Part shown: positions 1 through 8,280 of the stretch, piece after piece
Numbering within the stretch: position 1 is the first letter of the stretch
Layout of the letters: the number at the start of each line of letters is the position of its first letter
Assembly (NCBI GenBank): GCA_002375465.1
Contig: DFLT01000004.1
Location: 1-64,000, forward strand
Source of the DNA: Alphaproteobacteria bacterium UBA3612
Lineage (GTDB): Bacteria > Pseudomonadota > Alphaproteobacteria > Sphingomonadales > Sphingomonadaceae
Length of the DNA stretch: 64,000 nt
Reading direction: 5' to 3'
Position numbers and translations under genes: made by a program
Notes under the pieces: generated by a model
The model's database searches: none
Told to the model about the DNA's origin: nothing
What the model saw: the letters and a program-made list of their open reading frames with translations, nothing else

Positions 1-181
1 GACGGCATTACCAGCATTCGCCGAGGTCGAGATATCGGAGCTCTCCCAGCCGGCGGTTCCACCTCCTGTGCTGCCCTGCGGCCAGATCGGGATCGAACTG
101 CCATCGGGCGTGAAGCTGACGGTCGATGCCGGGGTCGATGCCGATGCTCTGTCGCGGGTGATCGGCGTGCTGGTCCGGTGA
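1..181 (+). CDS. tnpA: IS66 accessory protein TnpA, C-terminal part only
   Basis: The reading frame enters from the left edge (first full codon at base 2) and stops at TGA 179-181. The visible 59 residues end in IELPSGVKLTVDAGVDADAL followed by SRVIGVLVR, the typical C-terminus of the small IS66 OrfA/TnpA protein, which carries a helix-turn-helix further upstream. Its stop overlaps the GTG start of tnpB (GTGA), so the two are probably translationally coupled. It is partial only because the window starts here. Confidence 0.8.
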   Translation, partial: TALPAFAEVEISELSQPAVPPPVLPCGQIGIELPSGVKLTVDAGVDADALSRVIGVLVR

Positions 182-525
182 TCCCGCTACCGCCTTCGAC
201 GCGCATATATCTTGCTTGCGGTGCGACCGACATGCGCAAAGGCTTCAACGGCCTTGCGGTAATGGCGCAGCAAGTGCTGCACGAGAACCCGCATTGCGGG
301 GCGTTGTTCGCCTTCCGGGGGAAGCGCGGCGATCTGGTCAAGCTGCTGTGGTACGACGGGCAAGGCCTGTGCCTGTTCTCGAAGCGGATGGACCGTGGGC
401 GTTTCGTGTGGCCAGTGACGAAGACGGGCAAGGTCAGCCTCACCTCGGCGCAGCTTTCGATGCTTCTGGAAGGCATCGACTGGCGCCGGCCCGAGCGCAC
501 GGCAGTACCCTTGCTGGCAGGATAA
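178..525 (+). CDS. tnpB: IS66 accessory protein TnpB
   Basis: This 115-residue protein matches the short IS66 OrfB/TnpB family along its whole length. The opening IYLACGATDMRKGFNGLA and the central ALFAFRGKRGDLVKLLWYDG are hallmark stretches, and the length is usual for the family. TnpB is needed with TnpA and TnpC for IS66 transposition, but its biochemical role is unsettled. The GTG start overlaps the tnpA stop by four bases. Confidence 0.95.
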   Translation: MIPLPPSTRIYLACGATDMRKGFNGLAVMAQQVLHENPHCGALFAFRGKRGDLVKLLWYDGQGLCLFSKRMDRGRFVWPVTKTGKVSLTSAQLSMLLEGIDWRRPERTAVPLLAG

Positions 526-579
526 AGTCTGCAGATTCCGTTGGTTTTTCTGGCGTTGGACTGCCCGATTCGCTAGAGA

Positions 580-2121
580 TTGGCGGTGTCGGAACAAGCC
601 TCATCCACTATCGACAAGGATGCCCGGATCGCCGAGCTGGAAGCGGCTCTGGCCGCCCGCGACACGCTGATCGAGACACTGCGTTTCCAGCTTTCCCAGC
701 TCAAGCGGATGACCTTCGGTCAGTCGTCGGAGAAGCTGGCCCGCCAGGTCGAGCAGCTTGAACTGGCGCTTGAAGAACTGGAAGGCGAAGCCGCTGTTGC
801 TGATGTTGCCACGACGACGGTGCCAACCGGCAATGATCGCCCGGCGCCGATCCGTCAGCTTCCCGATCACTTGCCGCGCATCGACCGCCGGATCGAACCG
901 GAGGCGGGAAGTTGTACTTGCCCCGAGTGCGGCGGCGCTCTTCACCCACTCGCCGAAGACAGCGACGAGATGCTCGACGTTGCACCCGTGCAGTGGCGCG
1001 TGATCCGCACCGTGCGCCCCAAGTACTCCTGCCGGTCCTGCGAGAAGGTCGTGCAGGCGCCTGCTCCGGTGAAGGCTGTCGCTCGCGGCAAGGCCAGTTT
1101 CGCGACACTCGCGCATGTGGTCGCAAGCAAGTTCGATCATCACCTGCCACTTTATCGCCAGGCCGAGATGATGTCCGCGCAAGGGATCGATATTGATCGC
1201 TCAACCCTGGCCGGTTGGGCAGGACAGGCTGCCGCGCTGCTCGATCCCATCGTTGCCCGCATCCGCGAGGAAGGCCTCAAGGCATCCAAGGTCCATGCCG
1301 ACGACACACCCGTGCCGATGCTGGTGCCAGGCAAGGGCAAGACCGCGCAGGCACGGCTATGGACCTATGTCGTCGATGACCGCCCATCGGGCGCCGCCGG
1401 TCCGGCGCTGGTCTGGTACAGGTTCACGCCCGACCGCAGCGGCGTCCATCCGCAGACCGAGCTCAGGCATTTTACCGGTCTGCTCCAGGCCGATGGCTAC
1501 GCCGGCTTCGACAAGCTCTATGCCACAGGCCGGATCAGGGAAGTCGCCTGTTGGGCACATTTCCGGCGCAAGATATTCGAGAACCACCAGACCAGCCCGA
1601 CGCCGCTGACCGCCGATCTGCTGGAGCGCATCGCCCGGCTTTACCGTGTCGAGGAAGAGATACGCGGCAGGCTGCCCGATGTCCGCCGGCGACATCGTCA
1701 TGAGCGAAGCAAGCCCGAGATCGAGGAACTGCGCGTCGTGATCGACGATGCGCTGCGCCGCCTGTCACCCAAGTCGTCGATGGCGAAAGCGCTCGCATAT
1801 GGCCGCAAGCGCTGGGTCGCACTCACACGCTTCCTCGACGAAGGCGTTGCCGAGATCGATAACAATATCGCTGAACGGGCCATGCGTTCCGTCGCAATCG
1901 GAAGGAAGAACTGGCTGTTCGCCGGTTCGAAGGCGGGCGGTGAGCGCGCGGCTGCGATCTACTCCGTGATCGAGACATGCAAGCTCAATGGCATCGAGCC
2001 GCAAGCATACATCGCCGATGTCATCGGGAAGATCGCCGGTGGTTGGCCCGCCTCGCGTTGGGATGATCTCATGCCGTGGAACTGGACAGCCGCAGCAACG
2101 CCGGTCAGCTTGGCTGCATGA
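580..2121 (+). CDS. tnpC: IS66-family transposase TnpC
   Basis: This is a full-length DDE-type transposase of 513 residues from a TTG start. An N-terminal coiled-coil segment (about residues 12-70, IAELEAALAARDTLIETLRF) leads into the LKRMTFGQSSEKL motif. A zinc-finger-like CxxC pair follows (CPECGG, then CRSCEK), and then the catalytic core with HADDTPVPML, the WAHFRRK block and NNIAERAMRSVAIGRKNWLF with GSKAGGERAAA near the end. The C-terminus (W-DDLMPWNW) is the usual IS66 ending. No internal stop or frameshift is seen, so the element may still be functional if its left end is intact. The TGA overlaps the ATG of the passenger gene. Confidence 0.95.
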   Translation: MAVSEQASSTIDKDARIAELEAALAARDTLIETLRFQLSQLKRMTFGQSSEKLARQVEQLELALEELEGEAAVADVATTTVPTGNDRPAPIRQLPDHLPRIDRRIEPEAGSCTCPECGGALHPLAEDSDEMLDVAPVQWRVIRTVRPKYSCRSCEKVVQAPAPVKAVARGKASFATLAHVVASKFDHHLPLYRQAEMMSAQGIDIDRSTLAGWAGQAAALLDPIVARIREEGLKASKVHADDTPVPMLVPGKGKTAQARLWTYVVDDRPSGAAGPALVWYRFTPDRSGVHPQTELRHFTGLLQADGYAGFDKLYATGRIREVACWAHFRRKIFENHQTSPTPLTADLLERIARLYRVEEEIRGRLPDVRRRHRHERSKPEIEELRVVIDDALRRLSPKSSMAKALAYGRKRWVALTRFLDEGVAEIDNNIAERAMRSVAIGRKNWLFAGSKAGGERAAAIYSVIETCKLNGIEPQAYIADVIGKIAGGWPASRWDDLMPWNWTAAATPVSLAA

Positions 2122-2726
2122 CAGATATCATCGCCCGCCTGCACGTCGTGCTTGCCGATACCGACCCCTCGATCTGGCGCAGGGTCGAGGTGCCCATCGA
2201 TGCCAACCTCAAGATGCTACACGATGTCATCCAGGGCGCAATGGGCTGGCTCGATTATCATCTCTGGGAGTTCGAGGCAGGCGAGAGGCGTTACGGCGTT
2301 CTCGATCCAGACTGGCCCGACGATCGTTTGTTCGCGGCCAAAAACACCAAGCTCAGGACGCTGATCGACCGCGATGTCCATCAGATCCTCTATACCTACG
2401 ACATGGGCGACAACTGGGAACACATCGTCACCGTCGAAGCGGTCAGGGATGGCGAAGCCGGAACCAAATATCCGCGCTATGTTGACGGTGAGCATCGCGC
2501 TCCGCCCGAGGACTGCGGTGGCACGCCTGGCTTCGAGGCGTTCCTCGACGCCGTGTCCGATCCCAGGCATCCTGAGCACAAAGACGCCACCGAATGGCAC
2601 CTTGGATGCTACGGAAAGCCTTTCGATCCCGACGAAATCGACGAACGCGATGCAAAACTCAGGATCGGCGCCATCGCTAAACGCCGCGCTGCTGGCAAAA
2701 CCTCGCAGGCCAACAAATCACGCTGA
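2118..2726 (+). CDS. plasmid pRiA4b ORF-3 family protein, IS66 passenger
   Basis: This 202-residue protein carries the pRiA4b ORF-3/IS1096-TnpR-like fold signature: RLHVVLADTDPSIWRRVEVP near the N-terminus, then WLDYHLWEFEAGERRYG, YTYDMGDNWEHIVTVE and the acidic PPEDCGGTPGFEAFL. Such genes are recurrent passengers of IS66 elements and no enzymatic role is established. The ATG at 2118 is chosen because it forms an ATGA overlap with the tnpC stop. The frame is open further upstream inside tnpC but that part has no family similarity. A basic tail (KRRAAGKTSQANKSR) closes the protein 26 bp before the element end. Confidence 0.9.
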   Translation: MTDIIARLHVVLADTDPSIWRRVEVPIDANLKMLHDVIQGAMGWLDYHLWEFEAGERRYGVLDPDWPDDRLFAAKNTKLRTLIDRDVHQILYTYDMGDNWEHIVTVEAVRDGEAGTKYPRYVDGEHRAPPEDCGGTPGFEAFLDAVSDPRHPEHKDATEWHLGCYGKPFDPDEIDERDAKLRIGAIAKRRAAGKTSQANKSR

Positions 2727-2732
2727 CCAGGC

Positions 2733-2752
2733 GGCCTCCACGCCACGCTTAC
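2733..2752. repeat. Probable right terminal inverted repeat of the IS66 element
   Basis: The last 20 bases, read inward from the element end, start GTAAGCGTGG. GTAAGCG is the common terminal sequence of IS66-family inverted repeats. The call rests on this motif, on its position 26 bp past the passenger stop codon, and on the broken host gene starting just outside. The matching left repeat is beyond the window. Confidence 0.6.
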
Positions 2753-2753
2753 G

Positions 2754-2966
2754 CTGCATTGGTATATTCGCTTTCAGCAGAACCGTGCTCAAGCGCGAGC
2801 TCTTTATGACGAGCGCTTCTGCCGCATGTGGGAGTTCTATCTGGCTGCCTGCGAAATGGCGTTCCGGCAAGGGGATCTCATGGTCTTCCAGCTTCAGGTC
2901 GCTCTTCAGCGCGATGCTGTTCCGCGTACGCGCGATTATATGTTTGCGGCGGAGCAGCGCGAATGA
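2754..2966 (+). pseudogene. cfa: Cyclopropane-fatty-acyl-phospholipid synthase, 3' remnant cut by IS66
   Basis: A 70-codon open frame begins without any start codon directly at the IS66 right end and runs to TGA 2964-2966. It reads LHWYIRFQQNRAQARALYDE, then RFCRMWEFYLAACEMAFRQG and VPRTRDY. This is the characteristic C-terminal end of the SAM-dependent cyclopropane fatty acid synthase family (YDERFCRMWEFYLA-E-AFR). The catalytic N-terminal and central parts are missing here. They either lie beyond the left end of the element or are lost. It cannot encode a working enzyme. Confidence 0.85.
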
Positions 2967-3175
2967 TGTGAGATGTAGCTCGAAGCGATAATTCCAGCCT
3001 TCGCGCAATGTGGGGTCGGCTTTGGTGCGCACTATAGTTGGCGCGTTTCACATCCAGCGGTGAGAGCGGCGAAGGACTGATAGTTTCGACATCGGAAAGG
3101 GCCACCTTAGATCGGAACTGATCGCAGGACCCGCTCTCAGGTCCAGAGACAAAGCCCTGTGCCACTCTCGTATAA

Positions 3176-4993
3176 TCAGTGATTCTCCACCGGATCCGCT
3201 GGCCTGCCCGCTACGGAGCCATAAGCCAATGCGAAAGCTTCCTCCTCCATAGCGTCGCGATGCTCGCGAGCCTGTTGGATCATCTTGGATATCCGTTCGC
3301 TTGCTTCCCGTTCCGCTGCACGGAATGGGTCAGTGGACGGCAACGGCGTCCGGCCACGTTCAACCATCGGCGCAAGCGCCGCGATGGCCCGCATCCAGGG
3401 ATTGAATTCCTCCGAAAAAAGATAGCGGCTCGTCCGCATGGGATGCAGCCATTCGATCATCGAAGCCGTTGCGGGGTTGGAAAGACCCCGAACGAAGGGG
3501 CTGATGAAGGTGCTGTAGAATTCCTCGTTCGCCTCCGACATCTCTCGGACCCTCTCGAAGGCTTGGCTTGGAATATCCACTTCGATATCGGTGACGTCCC
3601 GTTCTTCGAAATGGACGGTATATGAGGGTTTGTTGCAATCAGGATCGCCCGAAGGATTGTCGATCTTCATCTCGTAGAGGCCCGGCGGCAGCGCCGAAAT
3701 TTCCTCGATACTTTCCAGGATCGCACGGTGTTCGAACCGCGCGACCTTCGCCGACACAAAGATGCCGAGATGCCCGATATGCGGATTGGTCAGATAGACG
3801 ATGCGCTGCCCGGCAGCCTTGAGATCAGCCGTATCGCGATAGACCGCCGGTATCCAGTCAAGCGCCTGCTGTGGCGGCGTGATGTTGTCGCCGTATGAGG
3901 CGAATATCACCAGTGGATTGCGGATATGCCGCAAGTTCACCGTGCAGCCGTCGCAAACGTGCAGCTTGCCCTCTTCGAGCTTGTTTCCGATAAACAGATT
4001 CTCGACGATCGCCACGATTTCCTCGCGGCTCAGAAAATACCAGGCATTCCACCAGCGTTCGAACTCGAGAAACCGCTCGCGTTCCGTGTCAACGTCCGTG
4101 AACAGATTGGCATATTTGTCCCATACGGATTCGGGCTTCAGATTCTCGAAATTCGCGATCAACCACGCACCGTCGAGGCGGCCATCGTCCAGGTCGGCGA
4201 GGAAATGCGTCATCCATGCGCCTCCAACGAAGCCTGCCGCGATCCGCATCGGGTTTACGCCCGATTTTCCGGCCCAGTAGGATAGCGGAGAGCCATTGAG
4301 AACGGTGGGACCGACCAGACCTTCGCAATCCGCCGACAGCAGCGTAGCGGCCCAGCCTGCCTGGCAATTGCCGTACAGGATCGGCGCTTCGCCGGGATGC
4401 CTGCGTACCACTTCCTCGACGAAGCGGCGCAGTGCATGGAGTACATCACCAAGCGTCTGGCCGGTACACGGCTCCGGAAAGAAGGACACGAAATAGACGG
4501 GATGGCCCTGATGCATCGCGATGCCGATCTCGGAATCGCGCTTGAACCCGCCGATGCCGGGGCCATGCCCGGCCCGCGGATCCATGACCACGACGGGTGG
4601 CTTGCTCGGGTCGAAACAGTCTTCGAGACAGGCCTCGTCGATGCGCGTGATACGCAACAGCGCATAGTTCGCGGGTTGGTCGAAGCGTCGCGCATCGAGG
4701 ATCATTTCATATTCGAAATCGAGCAACGGCGGTTTTCCCGCGCGTTCGTGCGCGATCATATTGACCGCGCGCTGCCGAAGCGTGTCCCAGAACAGGATGC
4801 CGCGCTCCCATGCGTCTCGCTGATACGCCCAGAAGCCTTGCCATGGGTTTTCGTCCGCGCGGTCGTCCTGACGAGGAATGACCGCTGGAAGGGCCGTTAT
4901 CGATTGCACGCGGGCCGGCAGCGTTTCGGTAGCGGAACGTGAAGTTTTCGCTTCCCCGTGACCTGTCGGCTGTGCCTGCTTGACGTCGGTCAT
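3176..4993 (-). CDS. DUF3141 protein, PHA-synthase-like alpha/beta hydrolase
   Basis: This 605-residue protein belongs to the DUF3141 family, annotated elsewhere as poly(3-hydroxyalkanoate) synthetase-like. The sequence has a lipase-box variant with cysteine as nucleophile (LYGNCQAGWAA, Cys210), an aspartate in FASYGDNITPP (Asp369) and a histidine in NPHIGHLGIF (His405 or His408). This is the Cys-Asp-His order and spacing of class I/III PHA synthases. A C-terminal region rich in charged residues follows. The ATG at 4993 has a good GAGGAG ribosome binding site 8 bases upstream. It is the last gene of the sigma-phaB-phaA-phasin operon, 156 bp after the phasin. Polymerase activity is inferred from the triad and the context, not shown. 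Esterase or thioesterase activity is the alternative. Confidence 0.85.
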   Translation of the reverse strand: MTDVKQAQPTGHGEAKTSRSATETLPARVQSITALPAVIPRQDDRADENPWQGFWAYQRDAWERGILFWDTLRQRAVNMIAHERAGKPPLLDFEYEMILDARRFDQPANYALLRITRIDEACLEDCFDPSKPPVVVMDPRAGHGPGIGGFKRDSEIGIAMHQGHPVYFVSFFPEPCTGQTLGDVLHALRRFVEEVVRRHPGEAPILYGNCQAGWAATLLSADCEGLVGPTVLNGSPLSYWAGKSGVNPMRIAAGFVGGAWMTHFLADLDDGRLDGAWLIANFENLKPESVWDKYANLFTDVDTERERFLEFERWWNAWYFLSREEIVAIVENLFIGNKLEEGKLHVCDGCTVNLRHIRNPLVIFASYGDNITPPQQALDWIPAVYRDTADLKAAGQRIVYLTNPHIGHLGIFVSAKVARFEHRAILESIEEISALPPGLYEMKIDNPSGDPDCNKPSYTVHFEERDVTDIEVDIPSQAFERVREMSEANEEFYSTFISPFVRGLSNPATASMIEWLHPMRTSRYLFSEEFNPWMRAIAALAPMVERGRTPLPSTDPFRAAEREASERISKMIQQAREHRDAMEEEAFALAYGSVAGRPADPVENH

Positions 4994-5149
4994 GTTTGGC
5001 TCCTCGGTTCTGTTCGTGCCGTCCGAAAGTTGGATCCTAGGAAAAATGAGCGCGGCGCATCCGGCACCGGCAATTGCGAAACTGTGCCGAAGCGAGAGAC
5101 GATATGCCGTTCCGGTTATCCGGTCCGTCTGCTCTTGGGCGTTCGCGAC

Positions 5150-5566
5150 CTATTTTTGGGATTCGACAGCCTGGCGACGCATCTCATCTGCCGCTTCATT
5201 CGCCGTTGCACAGCAACAGTCGCCGATCTTTTGCGATGTCTCCGACCAGCGTTTCGCTCTTTGCGATACGCGTTCCATAACGAGGGCTAGAAACTCGGTT
5301 TGGGCAGCAAGCAGGTCATGAGGCTGTCGGATCTGCAGTAAATCCTGGAATGATCGGCGGATCTGCTCGTTGCCCTCTAGAACGGCTTTCATTTCTTCTC
5401 CGTAGCCATCGGTCAATATCTTCTGAAGATCCTGAGCCAAGGCCTGGCCCCGTCGCACGTTGTCTTCCGCAACCCCCGCACCGTTAGTGATGGGCGAACT
5501 CCACAAAGCAATGAGGTCCTTCAACTGGTCAAATCCTGCAATCGTTGTCTCTTTACTGTCGGTCAT
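5150..5566 (-). CDS. Phasin-family protein
   Basis: This is a 138-residue, almost entirely helical, amphipathic protein with the phasin-type core RQPHDLLAAQTEFLALVMER followed by VSQRAKRWSETSQKI. Phasins coat PHA granules and stabilise their surface. The ATG at 5566 is preferred over an ATG 45 bases upstream because it has an AAGGAAAG ribosome binding site. The run of three cysteines near the C-terminus (DCCCAT) is unusual for a phasin. It lies 55 bp after phaA and before the DUF3141 gene, which fits a granule-associated role. Confidence 0.75.
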   Translation of the reverse strand: MTDSKETTIAGFDQLKDLIALWSSPITNGAGVAEDNVRRGQALAQDLQKILTDGYGEEMKAVLEGNEQIRRSFQDLLQIRQPHDLLAAQTEFLALVMERVSQRAKRWSETSQKIGDCCCATANEAADEMRRQAVESQK

Positions 5567-5621
5567 TGGGTCTTTCCTTTCCGAGATCATGCGGTGTTCG
5601 CCGAGCGGCAAACCCTAAAAT

Positions 5622-6812
5622 TCAACGAGGGATTTCGAGTGCGAGCGCGATTCCTTGGCCGCCGCCAATGCAAAGGGTGACAAGTCCCCGCCTCACACCG
5701 TCACGCCGCATCGAGTGGATCAAGCGAGTTGTCAGCACGGCACCGGTAGCCCCAATGGGATGCCCATGCGCGATCGCTCCACCCTCGACGTTGACGATAT
5801 CCTCGGGCAGACCGAGTTCCGAAATCACCGCGAGAACGATCGCGGCGAATGCTTCGTTGATTTCAATGCGCTCGACATCCGCCAGCGTCCATTCGGCCAG
5901 CTCCAGCGCTCTGCGGACCGCAGGCACCGGCCCAAGTCCGAACATCCCAGGTTCGACTGCGCCGACGCCGAAGGCCACGAGCCGCGCCAGCGGCTCCACC
6001 CCGTGCTTTTCGGCCCAATGTTCTCCCGCCACGATCATCGCAGCCGCGCCGGCATTCAGTCCGGGTGCGTTCCCGGCCGTGATCGTGCCGTCTTTACGGA
6101 AAGCCGGCTTCAACTGCGCAAGTGTCTCCAATGTCGTGCCTGGCCGGTTGTGCTCGTCTTTGTCGAAGATGACCGGGCCTTTTCTTGATGGGACGTCAAC
6201 GGGCACGATCTCGTCCACGAACTTGCCGGCCGCTTGCGCTGCCGAAAAGCGTTGCTGGCTGCGGAGAGCCCAGCGATCCTGCGTATCTCTCGAGATTTGA
6301 AACCGGTCTGCGAGATCCTCCGTAATCCAGCCCGAGTGATGGTCGGTGAAGGCGTCGTTCAACCCGTCTCGCAGCATGGAATCATAGATCTGCGCGTCCC
6401 CCATTCGGTAACCCCAACGACCGCCTGTCATCAGATATGGCGACTGGTCCATATTCTCCATTCCACCCGCGATTGCGCTTTGCGCCAAGCCGAGCATCAC
6501 TTCCTGAGCAGCCGTCGCTATTGCCTGCGCACCCGAGCCGCACACGCGGTTTACGGTCATTGCGGGAACCGAGACGGGAAGGCCGGCCGTAATCGCTGCC
6601 TGCCGAGCCGGATTCATCTTCGCTCCCGCTTGCACCACTTGGCCCAGTATCGCTGTATCGATCGTCTCGGGATTGACGCCGGCACGTGTGAGACTTGCCT
6701 CGACAGCAATCGCAGCGAGCTGAGGCGCCGGGATGGTTTTGAGCGTCCCGTCGTAGGTACCGATCGGTGTCCGCACAGCGGCGCAAAGAACGATTTGGGA
6801 TTCGGTGGTCAT
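5622..6812 (-). CDS. phaA: Acetyl-CoA C-acetyltransferase (beta-ketothiolase)
   Basis: A 396-residue biosynthetic-type thiolase that condenses two acetyl-CoA to acetoacetyl-CoA. The acyl-accepting cysteine is in NRVCGSGAQA (Cys91), NEAFA is present, the histidine is in GHPIGATGA (His351) and the second catalytic cysteine is in LCIGGGQGIA (Cys381). The length is normal for the family. It lies 23 bp after phaB in the same orientation, so the two give 3-hydroxybutyryl-CoA from acetyl-CoA, the substrate for PHB synthesis. Confidence 0.95.
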   Translation of the reverse strand: MTTESQIVLCAAVRTPIGTYDGTLKTIPAPQLAAIAVEASLTRAGVNPETIDTAILGQVVQAGAKMNPARQAAITAGLPVSVPAMTVNRVCGSGAQAIATAAQEVMLGLAQSAIAGGMENMDQSPYLMTGGRWGYRMGDAQIYDSMLRDGLNDAFTDHHSGWITEDLADRFQISRDTQDRWALRSQQRFSAAQAAGKFVDEIVPVDVPSRKGPVIFDKDEHNRPGTTLETLAQLKPAFRKDGTITAGNAPGLNAGAAAMIVAGEHWAEKHGVEPLARLVAFGVGAVEPGMFGLGPVPAVRRALELAEWTLADVERIEINEAFAAIVLAVISELGLPEDIVNVEGGAIAHGHPIGATGAVLTTRLIHSMRRDGVRRGLVTLCIGGGQGIALALEIPR

Positions 6813-6835
6813 CTGAGCGCTGCCTCGGTCGCATG

Positions 6836-7564
6836 TTAAATCATGTATTGACCGCCATTGGCGGTCAGGGTGGATCCGGTGATGAAGGTGGTTTCGTCAG
6901 CTACGAGGAATTCCACGATTCGAGCGATTTCCTCGGGCGTTCCGAGATGCCCGACTGGAATCTGTCCCGTAATGGAGTCGAGTACGCCGGTCGGCATTGC
7001 CGCCGTCATATCGGTCGCGACATAGCCCGGGGCGATAGCATTCACACGAATGCCCTTGCTTGCGCTTTCCAACGCCAATGCTCGTGTAAATCCGAGCATG
7101 CCGGCTTTCGCAGCAGCATAGTTCGTCTGCCCGAGTTGCCCCTTCTGTCCGTTTATCGAAGAAATGTTGACGATCCTACCGAAGCCCGCCTCCCGCATAG
7201 AGCCAATAGTTGCTCGACACATGTTAAAGCACGACGTCAGATCGGCAGCGATGACCTCGTTCCATTGCTGTGCGCTCATTTTATGCAGCATGCCGTCACG
7301 GGTGATGCCAGCGTTGTTGACCAGTATGTCTGCCGGTCCCTCCAGCGCCTCGCAAATCGCTGCCACCCCCGTATGGCAAGCATCGAAATCAGCCACATCC
7401 CAATGGAACGTCGGGATATCCGTTTCGGCTTGGAATTCTTCCGCAGCGGCCATGTTTCCGTGGAATACGGCCGCCACGGTGTGGCCGGCTCGTTTCAAGC
7501 GCTTCGAAATCGCAGCGCCCATCCCGCGTGTCCCGCCGGTGACAATTGCAATGCGTCCGGTCAA
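6836..7564 (-). CDS. phaB: Acetoacetyl-CoA reductase (SDR family)
   Basis: A 242-residue short-chain dehydrogenase with the NADP-binding VTGGTRGMG (residues 8-16), NNAG, and the catalytic set Ser136 in NISSINGQ, Tyr149 and Lys153 in NYAAAKAG. ISSINGQKGQLGQTNYAAAK is typical of PhaB rather than generic FabG. It reduces acetoacetyl-CoA to (R)-3-hydroxybutyryl-CoA. The start is TTG at 7564, overlapping the TGA of the sigma factor gene (TTGA) with a GAGGAGAAGG ribosome binding site, so translation is probably coupled to the sigma factor. Confidence 0.93.
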   Translation of the reverse strand: MTGRIAIVTGGTRGMGAAISKRLKRAGHTVAAVFHGNMAAAEEFQAETDIPTFHWDVADFDACHTGVAAICEALEGPADILVNNAGITRDGMLHKMSAQQWNEVIAADLTSCFNMCRATIGSMREAGFGRIVNISSINGQKGQLGQTNYAAAKAGMLGFTRALALESASKGIRVNAIAPGYVATDMTAAMPTGVLDSITGQIPVGHLGTPEEIARIVEFLVADETTFITGSTLTANGGQYMI

Positions 7565-8280
7565 ACGTCCTTCTCCTCAATGTTCTTCATCGTCTTCTTG
7601 GCGTCGACAGCGCGCTGGCGGAATTGTTCGATCTCTTCACATTCGCAATCGAGAAATCCGTGTGTCGGACAGGAAAGACACATTTCCTCAAGCCGCTTGC
7701 GAAGCGTTTGCCTGGCTCGATAAATTCGCACGTTCACGTTGTTGAGTGTCGTGCCCAGACTAGCCGCGATGCGATCCCTTGGTTCACCGAGGATATCCGA
7801 ACGCCACAGGACATCGGCATATTCCGGTTTCAGGGTCGGAAGGATGCGGTGGAGGCAATTGCAGATCGCTTCATCCGTTTCATCATCAGGCTCGATAGCC
7901 AGTCCGTCGATATCGCCGGGATCCACATCGACCTCCCGCCCACGCTGCCGGATGGCGCGACGATGATGATCGATGATCGTTGTCGCAAGGATCCGTCCAA
8001 GCCAACCGCGAACACTGCGAATTTCCCGAAGCTGGCTGGCGCGTTCGAGCGCCTTCAGCGAGAAGCGCTGCAACAGTTCTTCCGCGTCGGACCGATCATG
8101 AACCCGTCGGTATAAGAACTGTAAGAATTCTTCGCGCGCTTCAATCAGCGCTCGGCGAACGGCAGCGTCCGCAGGCCTTGCCGCCTCCAGTTCGTCCCTC
8201 TCGGGCTCCTGCTCGCCTGTCTTGCTCGAATTCGTCATATTTCCTGTCCGCATTAAGAGACGCCGATAGAACGAGATCAT
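7561..8280 (-). CDS. ECF-like RNA polymerase sigma factor heading the PHA operon
   Basis: This 239-residue sigma-70 family protein has a region 2 (REEFLQFLYRRVHDRSDAEE through SVRGWLGRILATTIIDHHRR) and a region 4 with a helix-turn-helix (LKPEYADVLWRSDILGEPRD to NVNVRIYRARQTLRKRL). After region 4 comes a cysteine cluster, CLSCPTHGFLDCECEE (a CxxC and a CxC, plus a His). It looks like a metal-binding tail and is not part of the core sigma fold. Two starts are possible: ATG 8280 with a GAGG site four bases upstream, or ATG 8238 just after AGGAAAT. The stop overlaps the phaB start. No anti-sigma factor gene is adjacent. Its target promoters are not evident, and control of its own operon is inference. 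Confidence 0.85.
   Translation of the reverse strand: MISFYRRLLMRTGNMTNSSKTGEQEPERDELEAARPADAAVRRALIEAREEFLQFLYRRVHDRSDAEELLQRFSLKALERASQLREIRSVRGWLGRILATTIIDHHRRAIRQRGREVDVDPGDIDGLAIEPDDETDEAICNCLHRILPTLKPEYADVLWRSDILGEPRDRIAASLGTTLNNVNVRIYRARQTLRKRLEEMCLSCPTHGFLDCECEEIEQFRQRAVDAKKTMKNIEEKDV

Larger units (their letters stand above)
1..2752 (+). mobile_element. IS66-family insertion sequence, 5' part outside the window
   Basis: The end of tnpA, complete tnpB and tnpC, and a passenger gene lie in a row with overlapping or short junctions, the standard IS66 layout. The right boundary is placed at 2752 because the sequence there ends in CGCTTAC, the inverse of the GTAAGCG start usual for this family. 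Beyond it a cyclopropane-fatty-acid synthase reading frame begins abruptly in mid-gene. The left inverted repeat is not in the window, so neither the pair of ends nor an 8-bp target duplication can be checked. If a duplication exists, its right copy would be the 8 bases at 2753-2760. Confidence 0.85.
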
